A stretch of DNA of 64,000 nt from Plicaturopsis crispa FD-325 SS-3 (lineage: Eukaryota; Basidiomycota; Agaricomycetes; Amylocorticiales; Amylocorticiaceae). Position 1 is the first letter of the stretch. Each line of letters starts with the position of its first letter. Below the pieces are notes generated by a model. That model ran no database searches, was not told the DNA's origin, and saw nothing but the letters and a program-made list of their open reading frames with translations. This document shows positions 35,754-46,693 of this stretch, in pieces. The DNA lies in the NCBI GenBank assembly GCA_000827205.1, contig KN832554.1, forward strand, positions 2,318,892 to 2,382,891, written 5' to 3'. Made by a program: the position numbers and the translations under genes.

Positions 35754-36942
35754 ATGCCTCCTTCCGTCAGCACCAACCCCTCGTATGCGGATTTGCACAT
35801 CACCAGCCATGCCTCCAACTGGCTGTGGGCTGTGTTCGCAGTCATGGCTCTTTCAACCCTGATTGCCTCTGCTTGGCAATTCACCGTATGATTTACCCTC
35901 TGATTATGTGTGCTTATTGTTGACGAAGTGTTGTATTTGCAGAGGCCTGTCGGCCAGAGGTTGTTCCATCAACTTCCGGTGATCATCCTCACCGTAGCGT
36001 CTCTGGCTTATTTTTCCATGGCATCCAACCTCGGACGCACCCCCATCTATGTGGAATACACCCATGGACGCGAAGGAAACATCACCCGTGACATCTTTGT
36101 GAGTTCCCAAAGCATTCCCTGTTGCTACCCCCTAACAAACCCTTCATTTTATTTAGTATGTTCGCTACATCCAATGGTTCATCAACGCGCCCCTCATTCT
36201 CCTCGAGCTGCTCCTCGTCTCGGGCGTATCTTACTCGGACATCTTCTCGACCATGTTCATGGCGTTTGTCCTCGTTGTCTCAGGTCTTGTCGGTGCCCTC
36301 GTGAATACCTCCTACAAATGGGGTTTCTTCGCCTTCGGCCTGTTCGCGTTGGCATACATCATGTGAGTAGATATATCTCGACAATATTCTACAGTACATC
36401 TGCTTATCCGCTCGTCCCGCAGGTATACTCTCGTCGGCTATGCCCCTCGCACCAACTTCTACGCTGGTGGCACACTCCGCCGCACCTTCCACGCGAGCGC
36501 CGTCTATCTTACCATCGTCTTTGCCATCTACCCCCTCGCTTGGGCGCTCTGCGAGGGCTCCAACGAGATTGGGCCCACTGGCGAGATGGTGTGGTACGGT
36601 ATCCTCGACCTCCTCGCCGGGCCCGTCTTCTTGTTCTTCTTCCTCTTCCGCACTCGCCGCATCGACTATAACTCCTACGGATTGGGCAACCGCACCGGTG
36701 CCTATGCTGGAGCTGAAGGCGCGGATGCTGGTCTTGGTGCCAATGCGGGTCGCCACGGAGGCAACGAGAAAGGTGGTCGCTTCTCGTTCGGCCGCACGTC
36801 GAACTCGACCAACTACACCGGTTCCACTCATGAGCCGATCAATGGGCCAGCGCACCTCACTGGCGGTAATGCGGCTCCCCTCGGTGTAGGCCCCAACACC
36901 GGCGCGACTGGCATGCACAGCAACACGGCCAATGTCGTGTAA
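35754..36942 (+). CDS. Opsin-related HSP30/Mrh1/Yro2-like seven-helix membrane protein
   Basis: Members are plasma-membrane proteins induced by stress; in yeast Hsp30 restrains the Pma1 proton pump. Helices seen: WLWAVFAVMALSTLIASAWQ, VIILTVASLAYFSMA, YIQWFINAPLILLELLLVSG, FMAFVLVVSGLVGAL, WGFFAFGLFALAYIM, AVYLTIVFAIYPLAWALCEG and YGILDLLAGPVFLFFFLF, then a Gly/Asn-rich cytosolic tail ending HSNTANVV. Three introns. RYIQWFINAPLILLE aligns residue for residue with bacteriorhodopsin helix C (R82 to D96). Gln stands at the D85 counter-ion position and Glu at D96. DLLAG replaces DVSAK in helix G, so the retinal lysine is Gly (36619-36621). It therefore cannot form the usual Schiff base and is an opsin-related protein rather than a photoreceptor. 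Confidence 0.9.
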
Positions 36943-39013
36943 ACGCCCATTTCCAATCTCCATGATCTCACAGAACTAATTTGTGCTTTACCCTTGTTGT
37001 CTGTAAAATTTGTCGAATATCGCGCCGTACTTGTTTACATACCATGTTTGAATAAACTCGAACGCTTATATGCCAGTTCTCGGTCGTTAATTGTTAGCTG
37101 ACCAATGGCCTCGGAGTTAGGGTTAGCCACGCAATCCACGCAACCAGTTTATCGAGCAATGACCATGTCTTTTTCTTCGACTTTTTCCTACTTACCACTC
37201 GCTCACGTCTATACCCTTGTCGATCAATCACTCGCAAGACGGGTCGTGACAATAACATTGACAATATGGCGGCATGAGCAATGGTATCATAACAATCATT
37301 TGTACGTCCCTTTCGAACGAACTCTTCGTCATGGAATGCACGCATTGCGCCGATTGACCGCTGGCTCCGGCTTAGATGAGGGCACACAGAAACGCGCAGT
37401 TGAACGAGGTGACGCGGTACATCGGGAGGACCTTCTGTGTCACCTCGTCGTTCGGGGCCCACGTCGACGCCGTTGTGTCCCCGCAACATCACGCTGTATT
37501 GTTGTCAGCGTCGACGCCACCGCGACACCCCAGGCTATCTCAAACGTTCGTTCGCAATCAGAGTAACACAAAAACGACTACTTAGTACCCGAACGATGAT
37601 GCCCTTCCGTGGTCGCTACTCTCCACATTTCTACCGACGCCCAAAGACTGTGTTGAGCGCTGTCAATGATGCTGTTGATGCTGCTTGCTTCCCCACCCAC
37701 CCTCGGCGGCGTACGCGGGCTACACAACGGAACATGCGCGACGCAATTAATGCTGCAAGGCCTCGATGGAGATCAAAAGCTCCGTGCCATCTTGCCGTGT
37801 TTATCGATGAAATGCGGCGCCAGTGCCGAGGTGGTCTAGCTGAGTCTAGCTAACGATGATTGGGCAGACACAATCTCGATAGGTCCGGAGATGTGTGCAG
37901 GATGCCGGGGACTGGCGCAACACATGGTCGCAGCAGGTCGCAGCGCGCCGAATGGCCGCTGAGATGAATTTGTCCCTCAATCCCGTGCGATCTGTGATCA
38001 GTAAGTAGTCTTGTTTAGTCTTGCGTCTCGTTACTCGCTCACTGCGACCGCTCTATCTCTGCAGTGGACTGGACGTGCCAAGCGATGTACCACCATCGAT
38101 TTTCGGTGACAGTCTTGGGCGCACGGGGCTGTCTATGCTGTCGTTGATGACCCAAACTTGAATTCTGTGTGCAGCAGCCCCGCCGCGCCCCACCTGGCTT
38201 TGCCCCGAAGTTGTGAGATTCTCGGTACGTTTTGTCTCTGTATTCTTTATGCACCTACCTCGCTGTGGGCTTCGATTTACGCAGTGCTCGCCACCTAATA
38301 TATTTGCACTCTTCTACTGATTTTCCACTGAAACCTGCCGGCACCATGATGCTGGTATCTGCCACCGTCACAATTACCCCATCCCAAGGCCGTGCGCTTT
38401 ATATACAATTTTTGTCCCACTCCTGCTCCCACCCCCACGCAAGATAATTGTCCTCAAGGACGACTCGTGCACAATCGATTCGTTTACACATATGAAATGC
38501 GTCGTGTCCGATTTCGACGGTGCCGCCGGCTCAACAGACGACAAAATTAGCCTCTGTAACAATGTAAGACATGTCTTGGGCTAAGCCTTCAGGTCAACAG
38601 ACATGGAAAACACGGGCGAGCTTCACGCTGTGCACCTCGATAGGCGCTTCGGCACGGTGCTTTACGAAGAAATAAGTCATAGGCGAGGGCCCAATTGTTG
38701 AAGAGCGTAATTCAAAGTCCGCGAACACAGATTTATCTCTTGTGATCGCGCCTGCAGCGTCGCGCGAAGGCATAAATGGCCAAGTCTGAGATGGGACACA
38801 GTCAGCCTCCTTCCTCTGCCCATCTATCAGATTCTGTGCGTATGCATCCTATAAATTCTCACTGTCCGTAGTCCTCATCTATTCTCTTTTCCCCGCAACC
38901 GCCTACACAGCTACACAGCGTTTGAGCACTAGCGGCCGTCGCCCAGTCCCAGTGCTATATATCTATCCATTTGATCAAGGACTCACCCCACATCTCCCCT
39001 CGCACTCTTCATC
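36943..39013. other. Gene-poor stretch, no gene supported
   Basis: About 2.07 kb. Plus-strand frames of 60-153 codons (37105-37853) overlap each other and antisense frames and lack motifs or matching splice sites. Two candidate TATA elements for the following small gene lie at its right end (TATAAAT 38850-38856; TATATAT about 38956-38962). Confidence 0.45.
38956..38962 (+). promoter_or_regulatory. TATA-like element upstream of the small membrane protein
   Basis: TATATAT about 52-58 nt before the ATG at 39014. A second TATAAAT sits at 38850-38856, about 160 nt upstream; either could serve. Confidence 0.35.
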
Positions 39014-39267
39014 ATGCGTGCCTACGCCATCTACGAGCATCCCCAATTCACCGCGTCGCCCAAGGACGCCCAGCGTTCCACCGTATTTGCCGTACTCGGC
39101 TCCTTGACGCTCGTCGCGGCCGCATCCACGCTTGCGGTATATCAGCTTGTCAACTCGGGAAGCGTCAAGCTAGATTGGATACCTGAGAGGTGTGTTACCA
39201 AGCACTTTATTGGCGTGCAATTGTAGCTAACTGCTGTGTCAGTTTCAATGGTTTCCGGTTGCATTGA
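39014..39267 (+). CDS. Small single-pass membrane protein, unknown
   Basis: Two exons, 39014-39189 and 39243-39267, joined by a 53-nt GT-AG intron, give about 66 residues: MRAYAIYEHPQFTASPKDAQ, then one hydrophobic helix VFAVLGSLTLVAAASTLAVY and a short tail, WIPESFNGFRLH. The intron is canonical (GTGTGT...GTCAG), the reading frame closes cleanly, and a TATA-like element precedes it, so expression is plausible. I do not recognise the family. Small proteins of this shape often sit in mitochondrial inner-membrane or ER complexes, but nothing here proves it. Confidence 0.5.
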
Positions 39268-39806
39268 TGGGGCGAGATGCGGCCCATGTAGGCCGTGAAT
39301 AGCAGAGGCTCGCTTCGAGGATTCAACATCATCGCTACGAAAGGAGACGGTCGCCCGTCGCTAGAGAGGACTCGGCGACCTCGAGATCAACCAGCGAGGA
39401 CGCGGTGAACGTGTCAACCACAATCCGCTCATTCATCTCGCATCATCGCCCGTCCGGTCGTGTAATCGCATCACCCCCCTCCCCCGCTACCACTCATTAG
39501 GGATCGCTTGGATTATTTATTGGATCAACATGGGCACGGGGCATTGGCATCTGTACGTTGTATAACCAGGAACTGCATCTGTATAAAGTTTGTACGACTA
39601 CTCAGTACTAGCACTCACGCACGACTCCCATGATGTGGATTTGATATTCATCTACAATTATTACTTTCGTTCCGTTTATCACAGAAGGGATCACACCGAG
39701 CGAGGAATGAATGTATAGCGTTTGCAAGGAAGGTCAGGTATAAGCAGATGTGCTCAACATTATAGTACTTTGATTAATCATCGATTCTCCAACGCCATCC
39801 GTCCCC
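39268..39806. other. Convergent 3' region
   Basis: 539 nt between convergent gene ends; includes a C-rich stretch (about 39470-39490). No feature called. Confidence 0.5.
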
Positions 39807-42622
39807 TCAGTTCCACGCCTTCTGTGCATACAGGCCGAGCGCCTCATTGGCGAGGATGGGGCTGTACGACTGGACGTCCGATGTGGTGTACTTCTTCACG
39901 CTCTGCACCGAGTTAAGGATCTCGAGCAGCTGGGCCTCGATGAAGTCGACGAACACAAGGTCGATGGGGTCGGAGTCAGAGACCTTCGGCGGGACAGAGC
40001 CAATGAAGTCGGGGACGTCATGGAATGGGAGCGGGGCATGGAGGGTATCGTCTCCCACACCGGGGCAAGTCTGTCACGCAGTCAGTATATCGGACAATAT
40101 CATAGCCACACGCGTACGTACGTCGTTAGTTACATAGCCGAGAGTGAGGTTGCCCGCAGCACGGCGCTCGAGGCCGTTTCGCCTGTCCATCTCTGCAAGC
40201 CACCTGCGGTAACGCGTGCCGACGTAGCCGCGGGAATACAGCTCCTCCTCGCGGTCCTCCACAGAGCGGCGGTTGTTCGCGCCGGCGTTGTTCAAGGCGG
40301 GGAGCACCTGGTTGGCTACGGACGCGGTGACGTTAGGAATGAAGAGGAACGCGTCGGCGAAGGGCGATGCGGTGAGCTGGTCATTCTTGGTGAAGGGACC
40401 GCTGATTGAAGACACCAAGGTCAGCGCAGTCACGGTGCACAGCGTGTGTATGGCTTACGAGTAGATGTCGAACCGCTGGGAGCCGGAATTGGTGATCATG
40501 ACATTCGGGATCGACGCCCTCGTGTTATTGATCGCCAGTGCGACTGGAACAGCCTAGGAGAGAGTTGAGCGCAACTGTAGAGCTCAGACTATCAGATGCT
40601 CACATCCTCGATGAAAAGGGACAGGAGGGAGCTGTTCGAGGGGTACGGCACTCTGGTTTATATAGATAAGTCACTGCTTTCTTCTCAAGCACTAAGCACG
40701 CACTGAGTGAGGGTGAAATCCTGCGGCGCGGTGCCGAACTGGAAGCTCAAGTCGAATTTCTTCGCGAGCGCGTTCAATCCCTTCGTGATCGAGGACCCGG
40801 ACGATGTGTCGAATGTTGTGTTCCCAGTTCCAGCATGATACTAAACAAACTTAAGACAAACGCAAGCATCGACATGGGATAAGAGACATACCTCGTATGT
40901 TACGCGGTTGGGGTCGAGGTAGCGGCGCGTGAATGCGATGTCCTTTGTGCTGCCCTTCTTGTCGAGCTTCGCGGCTACCACACATATTTCAGATCGGTGC
41001 ACTCGCGGAAGCAGCGCCCATACTCACAAAGCCAACCTGTTTTTTGCAACGTTAGCGCTAAAAACGGCCTCTGGACTCGTGAATACGTACCAACAGTCTC
41101 CATGTACCGGCCACTCTCAAGAGCTATCGAGCGTCCATCCAGTTGGACTGCATCATCGTCATATCAGCGATCAAGTATCTGCGTAGAGATGTGATAACGA
41201 TATTTACGGCAATCACGGATGTGGGTGTGGCCTATGCAGTTAAATAAGTCGCCAGGTTTATGTTCAAAGTGGGAGAACGCACCGCCGAGAATCAAGATTG
41301 GCGTAGTCTTGTGGACTTTCCGGATGGCGTTGAACACCGTTGGCCCTGAAATTCAATGACCGCAAATTGAGTCTAACGTGTCCCGATTAATACCTTGGGG
41401 ACGTACAGTTATCCTGGCGTACGGGCATGTGTCTACGGGGACCGTCACTATCAGCAAGAGACGCCTCGATTGTATAGCCATACATGAATGGACTCACCCT
41501 GCAAGCAGGAAGAAATCCGGCTCGTCTTTGATAGCCTCTGCGAACTATTGAATCATGAGGGGCATGGCAGCAAGGATATAACACTGTGTCCGCACCCAAG
41601 TCTCGTTGACCATGTTCTCTACCTTCTGCACCGTCGTGCCCTCGTCATTACCAGTGAAATCGAATAGCACGCCGAGTGCAGTGACTTGCTTTCCTCTGCA
41701 TGCAAAGATGAGTTTTCGCAGGTTATTGGTAATACAGCGACTCACTTTCGGGTCTTGAACTTTGCGAATCGGCTGCCGACGGGAACACTGGTGTTCTTCC
41801 CGTTGACCTCTAGCGTGATGTTAGCATTCGAGGAGAGGTATCGGCCGGGGTACTTGGGGGCAAAGTTTTTGTGCCTGCGGGCGGTCAGTGGCTGGCGTAA
41901 CATCATTCGTATAGACTCACACATCCAGAGTGTTGTTGTATACGTAGAGCTCGTGGCTGGCCAATTGAAATCAGCGCCGCGCAAGTTAAATCAAATTGAA
42001 GGGGACGCACTTTCCGATCGCCAGGACGTCGTAAGGCAATTGCGCGAAGAATTTGTTAGACTGGAGCCAGTGTGAGACGCAAAGAAAGTACGAGGAGTAT
42101 ATGGATATTCACGTCATGGGCGTCTACACCTCCCGCAGGATAGCCGTCCGAAAGCCCAGTGCCGTCGTGCAAGTCGCCTGAGTCGACAAGCAGCAGGTCC
42201 ACATCGCGTTTCTAAGACCAGTTGTTTAGCATACGCTGCAACGCGTGATAAAAGGAGTCCTGACAATAGCCTGCTGCTTCATGTGCGCCACGAACGACGC
42301 GAAGTCGCCAAAGTCGCCGCTGTAATTCGGTTCCGGGACTACAAATTTGCCCCTAGTCAATTTGCCGCCCCCGGGCCAAGACATCGAAATGTCACGTACA
42401 GGAAGTTTTCTGGTGACCAAGGAGCCAGCCATGGCTGTCTGTGGTGTGGATGATGTTCACATCGCCCCACTCTAGCCCGCGAGTCGGACGAGTCAAGGGT
42501 GCCGACGGATATGCACGCTTGTGCAGAGAGTGGTCGTGGTCATGGCCGTGCTCGTCGGGGCAGGCGGCGACCTGGGACACACAGGTGACGAGCGCAAGCA
42601 GGAGCGCGAAGGTGTTCTGCAT
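39807..42622 (-). CDS. Secreted calcineurin-like phosphoesterase / 5'-nucleotidase
   Basis: A metallophosphatase of the 5'-nucleotidase/UshA group, probably secreted or vacuolar. The start at 42622 gives a signal peptide ([20 protein letters not shown]) and a His-rich segment, [13 protein letters not shown]. Metal-site motifs in order: [15 protein letters not shown] (D-x-H), [29 protein letters not shown] (reconstituted across an intron near 42000), [11 protein letters not shown] (GHTH). The C-terminal nucleotidase-type domain includes [20 protein letters not shown] and [12 protein letters not shown], then [20 protein letters not shown] and YAQKAWN. More than ten short introns. A loop with [19 protein letters not shown] is Arg/Glu-rich. 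All ligands are present, so it should be active; whether it prefers nucleotides cannot be told. Confidence 0.87.
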
Positions 42623-43230
42623 GGCTACCGGGACTGACTGAGATGGTGAGACCAGGTGAGAAAAGGACGTGACGCGTGAGGAGGCTCGAGGCCGGCTTAT
42701 AACCTATAATAGACCACTCGACGATAGGCTGTCGATAGCTCAAGCTGCACCGCATGGACCGTTTGACGACGTAGCCGGGTGTTGGGACCTGTGTATCTGC
42801 ACGGCGCCCCACGTTCGCTAACCGTGGCGCATCACTTTGCATCACCATATGTGCATCATATCAAGCATCAGGAATCGAGCGTGAAATGTCATCAAATTCA
42901 GCGGAGGAGGAGGAGATATGCCTGAGGATTATTATTGAAGAAACGGATTCCTGAAGAAGAGTGAAGTAGTACAATCAGAGTGCAATGGTGAAATTCAAAG
43001 GAGGTGCAGGGAGGTGCCCGGGAGTGACCGGTACCGCGTCGCTGCACAGACGCTGCTGTCGACGACCACGAGGAGTCGACGATTTTTGCTCCGGTTTATA
43101 CATATCTCTCCAGTATCTCTCATCTCGACGTGCGCACGGTGGTCGATATTTTTGGCTTGAGCTCGCAGCGCTCTAAGCTTCATCGAACGTTTGGTGGAGG
43201 TGCGCATGACATGTACCTGGGCTATCCTTA
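42623..43230. promoter_or_regulatory. Divergent promoter region (nucleotidase / methyltransferase)
   Basis: 608 nt between divergent starts. On the minus strand a TATAAG element (42697-42702) lies about 75 nt upstream of the nucleotidase ATG. Nothing else recognised. Confidence 0.45.
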
Positions 43231-44509
43231 ATGTCGATTCAGAAAGTCGATCCGAGCTGGTTGAGTTCCGATACTCTGCTAGCATCGCTACTGCCTCTGG
43301 CGGTCCTGGTCCTCAGTATTCGCGTCCTACCGTCGACAAATTTGCGGGACTTGCGCAACCTCTTTGCATATCGCACCGGAGTCAAGTCACACGGGCCGTT
43401 CTCCCTCGAGCGTGCTGTGCAATGCTACATGCGGTACCCTACGCTGGCGGCGGGTGAACTCCAGCGGATGCGCGCGTCGTACTACAAGCTCGGACGCGCA
43501 GATAAACGGCTCGGGTATACAGTTGGATACACCCAGAAGCTCGACAACCTCCAGGAAGTGACCGACGCGAATGCGCGCGTGGCGAGAGCGATCGCGGAGA
43601 ATGCGAGGCAGGAATTTGAGACGAAGCTCGACCCGATGGGGTGGAGTCATGTTCTAGACGCGGGTGACTTGGGCCGGACGCGGGAGTCGATGAAGCATTT
43701 CGTGCGGGACTGGAGTGAGCAGGGGGCCGAGGAGCGAAAGCGAATATTCACACCGATTCTCGATGTGCTGAAGGAAGTTGACGGAGAGCAGAGGGTAGGT
43801 ATGAAGGTTCTGGTGCCAGGGTCAGGGCTTGGAAGATTAGCTTGGGAGGTCTCGGAACTAGGTGCGTACATCTTATGGCCACGACCTCCGACAGCCTTTC
43901 TGACAATGACTAGGATACGACACGACTGCAAACGAAATATCATATTTCATGACTCTCGCGTTTCGTTTTCTTCTATCCCAATCCTCCACCACTTCGCCGA
44001 ACCAGCACAGTATTCACCCGTACGCGCACTGGTTCTCGCACCAGTGCAAAAACGACGCGCTTTTCCGCGCCATCCGGTTCCCGGATGTACTACCCCGCTC
44101 GTCAAAATCCCTCCGTCTCGCAGAACAAGACTTCCTTTCCTTGCCCATACCACCTGCAGATTCCACGCATGGTCTCCCTGGATACGACTTCATCGTCACC
44201 CTCTTCTTCATTGACACTTCTGTCAATGTATTTGCGACGCTCAGGTACATCTACGCACTCCTGAAGCCGGGCGGTACGTGGATCAATCTTGGGCCGCTGC
44301 TATGGCTCGGCGGCGCCCAAGCGCGCGTCGAGCTCAGCTTAGAAGAGGTGTTGCATGCAGCGGAGGAAATCGGATTTAATATCGAGGGTGACGGTGCTGG
44401 CGGCGCAAGGCAGAGGAAGACGGTCGAGTGTGAGTATACAGGAGATCAGGAGGCAATGATGCGCTGGATATACAAGTCCGAGTTCTGGGTGGCGACAAAA
44501 TCAAAATAA
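43231..44509 (+). CDS. Carnosine N-methyltransferase-like (N2227 family)
   Basis: S-adenosylmethionine-dependent methyltransferase; animal CARNMT1 makes anserine from carnosine, and yeast has a relative (YNL092W). Blocks seen: an N-terminal helix, LLASLLPLAVLVLSIRVLP, that may be a membrane anchor; RMRASYYKLGRADKRLGYT; the SAM-binding loop MKVLVPGSGLGRLAWEVSEL; GYDTTANEISYFMTLAFRFL directly after a 52-nt intron; IHPYAHWFSHQ; PPADSTHGLPGYDFIVTLFF with IDTSVNVFATLRYIYALLKP; and WINLGPLLWLG near the end. The GxExSYFML-like and IYPWIHQFSN-like signatures of the family are clear. Fungi do not make carnosine, so another peptide or protein histidine is the likely substrate (inference). Stop at 44507-44509. 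Confidence 0.88.
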
Positions 44510-44980
44510 GGTAGCTCTTCTTGTGCATAACATCTATCTAAATGCTACACACTCAACGCGTTGTTCTGACCTTGTAGCTAGGATGAAAATATAAAAGTTG
44601 CCAGAGTTGGAGGATCCGAGGTGCGTGGTCGCGTCCCGGGTACGTGACTTGATAATGACATCACGGGTCCTTAGCCGCGTGTTTTCCTGCCGCAGCAACA
44701 GTCTTGTTCTCGAAGCTCCGCAATAGTTAACGCCAGCTCTCGAAGACAAGAAACTGGGCAACCTTTTACATCCAGGGGTACAATAACATCTCACGTCAAA
44801 GCGTATCCAGAACAACATGCTCATGCGAAGCTATCGTAAATGGTAAGACCGAAACGCGGCGATAGTTTTCGCTTTGCCCCACTGCCTTCGCGCGCGCGTA
44901 TATAATGCGTCACGAAGAGTGTCGCCCAGCGGTCATCAAATTCGTACACCCCCAAGCACGGCCACGCATCCTTGATCACA
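44510..44980. other. Intergenic
   Basis: 471 nt between tandem plus-strand genes, including the TATA box of the next gene. Confidence 0.5.
44899..44906 (+). promoter_or_regulatory. TATA box upstream of hypothetical gene
   Basis: TATATAAT, preceded by a CG-alternating run, 75-82 nt upstream of the ATG at 44981. Confidence 0.5.
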
Positions 44981-45650
44981 ATGGACATTGACGACAGCAA
45001 TACCCACTCCGACTACAGCGACCCACTCCCCATGGAAGGGAGACGGCGGCGTCGCGCTCCCGACGTCCGGGAAAGAGAACAGTCGAAAGCATCTCGCACC
45101 AAAGATGCTGTCGTGCAAATTTGCCCTCCTTCCCAACCGCTAACACGACATATTCCCGCGGGTGCCATTCGTCCGCGACGCCGCGCCCCGCTCGGTGTTC
45201 GCCACAGTCGCACTGAAAAGCCGCACGCGCCCTCCGCGGAGCACCACTCTCCAGAAATATATAACAGCATTACAGCGACGCCGGGACTTTCGGAATGGTG
45301 TTTTGAGGTGAGCATTGCCCTAGTTTCCCTGCCCGCCACATGCTAATCGGTGCGTTCATTAGGAAATGCGTATCGAGGCGTATCTCCAGTCTTACCGCGC
45401 TACTGGCCGGGCTCCGGCACCGCTCCCGCCAGATGCGCCGGAGTGGAAAATCCTGCCGCCTGCCTATGCGCCATTCATGGACGATGGGCGGCACAGTGCA
45501 CTCGGGTCAGATCGCGAGATGTCTGCCGCAGAATGGAGCTCGTCTCCTGCCATCACCCCTTCGAAGTCATTCGACAACGCCTTCGCATTTACATTCGATG
45601 TGCCTCAGGTAGTCTCGCCTCACGCCAAGGGTTGCATAAGTTGGTGTTAG
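44981..45650 (+). CDS. Hypothetical protein, about 204 residues
   Basis: Unrecognised. Exon 1 (44981-45307) encodes an acidic start (MDIDDSNTHSDYSDPLPM) and a basic RRRRRAPD patch, then low-complexity sequence ending GLSEWCFE. After a 55-nt intron, exon 2 (45363-45650) gives EMRIEAYLQSYRATGRAPAP, PEWKILPPAYAPFMDDGRHS and SFDNAFAFTFDVPQ before a stop. A further short intron near 45611 could instead give a different C-terminus. A TATA box and an in-phase canonical intron support a real gene. The basic patch could act as a nuclear signal; no domain seen. Confidence 0.6.
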
Positions 45651-45964
45651 ATGAGGGGTACATAGATCAAGGTACATATGGACGTTAGACGCGGGGGCAT
45701 GTAGGTATTTTATGTATACATAGTAAGGTCGGTGTAGAGTGCATGGTGGTATTGTAGTGATCTAATAAAACAGAAAATGAATCGATACTTGACCGGGGCA
45801 GGATTGTAAGAGGAGGAGGCGGGCAAAGGTGTACTCTAGCACACAAAACATGAATGAGAGAAACTATGTACATACGGGTACGCACGCGTACGGGGGATGC
45901 GGTGTGACAGCTGAAATCCCGAAAGCATCATGGAAATCATGAGCGCGCCACCCGGAATCGACGC
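45651..45964. other. Convergent 3' region
   Basis: 314 nt between convergent genes. Nothing called. Confidence 0.5.
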
Positions 45965-46519
45965 CTACAAGCTGCTGATCCTGGGTCTCTTCGAAGGATG
46001 GCCGTATGTCGTAACGTATGATGTGGGGTGGTCCGTGCTAACAGAGTGCGCGTTTAGGTGTTTCTGGACACTTCGGATCTGCAGGGACTTGTCGCATGCG
46101 TCCCATAGACACCAGACGTAGGCCGTGATGGGCACCCGTTGGCCATCTTTAGTATCGACGCCATGGCATTCACGTACGTGGTCCCAGACGTCCGTGGCCG
46201 AGATGTCCAGGCCACACCCACCATCCCACAAACAGCGGACGGGCCCTGAAGCATCCCTGATCTTGGGGCAATCTTTTCTCTTGATCCCGCGTCCCCGGAC
46301 GGAGGAAGTCGAAAATGAATTGGTGTTCTGTGTCGACGAGCTACCAGAGGAAGTCGAGCTGGTGATGGAAGATGAACGCGCTGAAGGACGAGCGTCGTGG
46401 TACGAGGCATGCGGCTGGGCGGGTGCTACAAACGTGAACGTCGGTTGGTTGCGGTGATCGTAGACTTGTGCGGGATTATAGCACGGTCTGGCAAGCGTGG
46501 CACTGGTACGCGAACCCAT
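45965..46519 (-). CDS. Small zinc-finger-like protein (C2H2-type pair)
   Basis: The start at 46519 gives MGSRTSATLARPCYNPAQVY, then a Ser/Thr-rich linker and a basic GRGIKRKDCP stretch. Two finger-like units follow: PVRCLWDGGCGLDISATDVW with DHVRECHG, and YVWCLWDACDKSLQIRSVQK with HLNAH, each with a C-x3-5-C and a later His pair as in C2H2 fingers with long loops. Such CxW-x-x-C pairs are common in uncharacterised Agaricomycete zinc-finger proteins. A basic PSKRPRI at the end could be a nuclear signal. It was read as one exon; a short intron in the C-terminal 25 codons is possible. DNA binding is inferred, not shown. Confidence 0.6.
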   Translation of the reverse strand: MGSRTSATLARPCYNPAQVYDHRNQPTFTFVAPAQPHASYHDARPSARSSSITSSTSSGSSSTQNTNSFSTSSVRGRGIKRKDCPKIRDASGPVRCLWDGGCGLDISATDVWDHVRECHGVDTKDGQRVPITAYVWCLWDACDKSLQIRSVQKHLNAHSVSTDHPTSYVTTYGHPSKRPRISSL

Positions 46520-46693
46520 TAGCTTCAAGAAAATATGGAATAGAAAGCCAGCGCACTGAACATGCTCTTGGGCCCGCTTGATCGCTTCCGGAGAAAAGGC
46601 CGCTGCTACGGACTGTATCTCGAGATCCTGGCCAAACCGAAATGGTCTAAAACACCGCGTCAATACGTTGAAAGGAAAGAACATGGTATGGAC

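Noticed and set aside
36280-36963. Antisense 227-codon open frame opposite the opsin-related gene
   Set aside because: A shadow of the sense exons and has no motif of its own.
37110-37125. Telomere-like TTAGGGTTAG
   Set aside because: Only about one and a half copies; no array.
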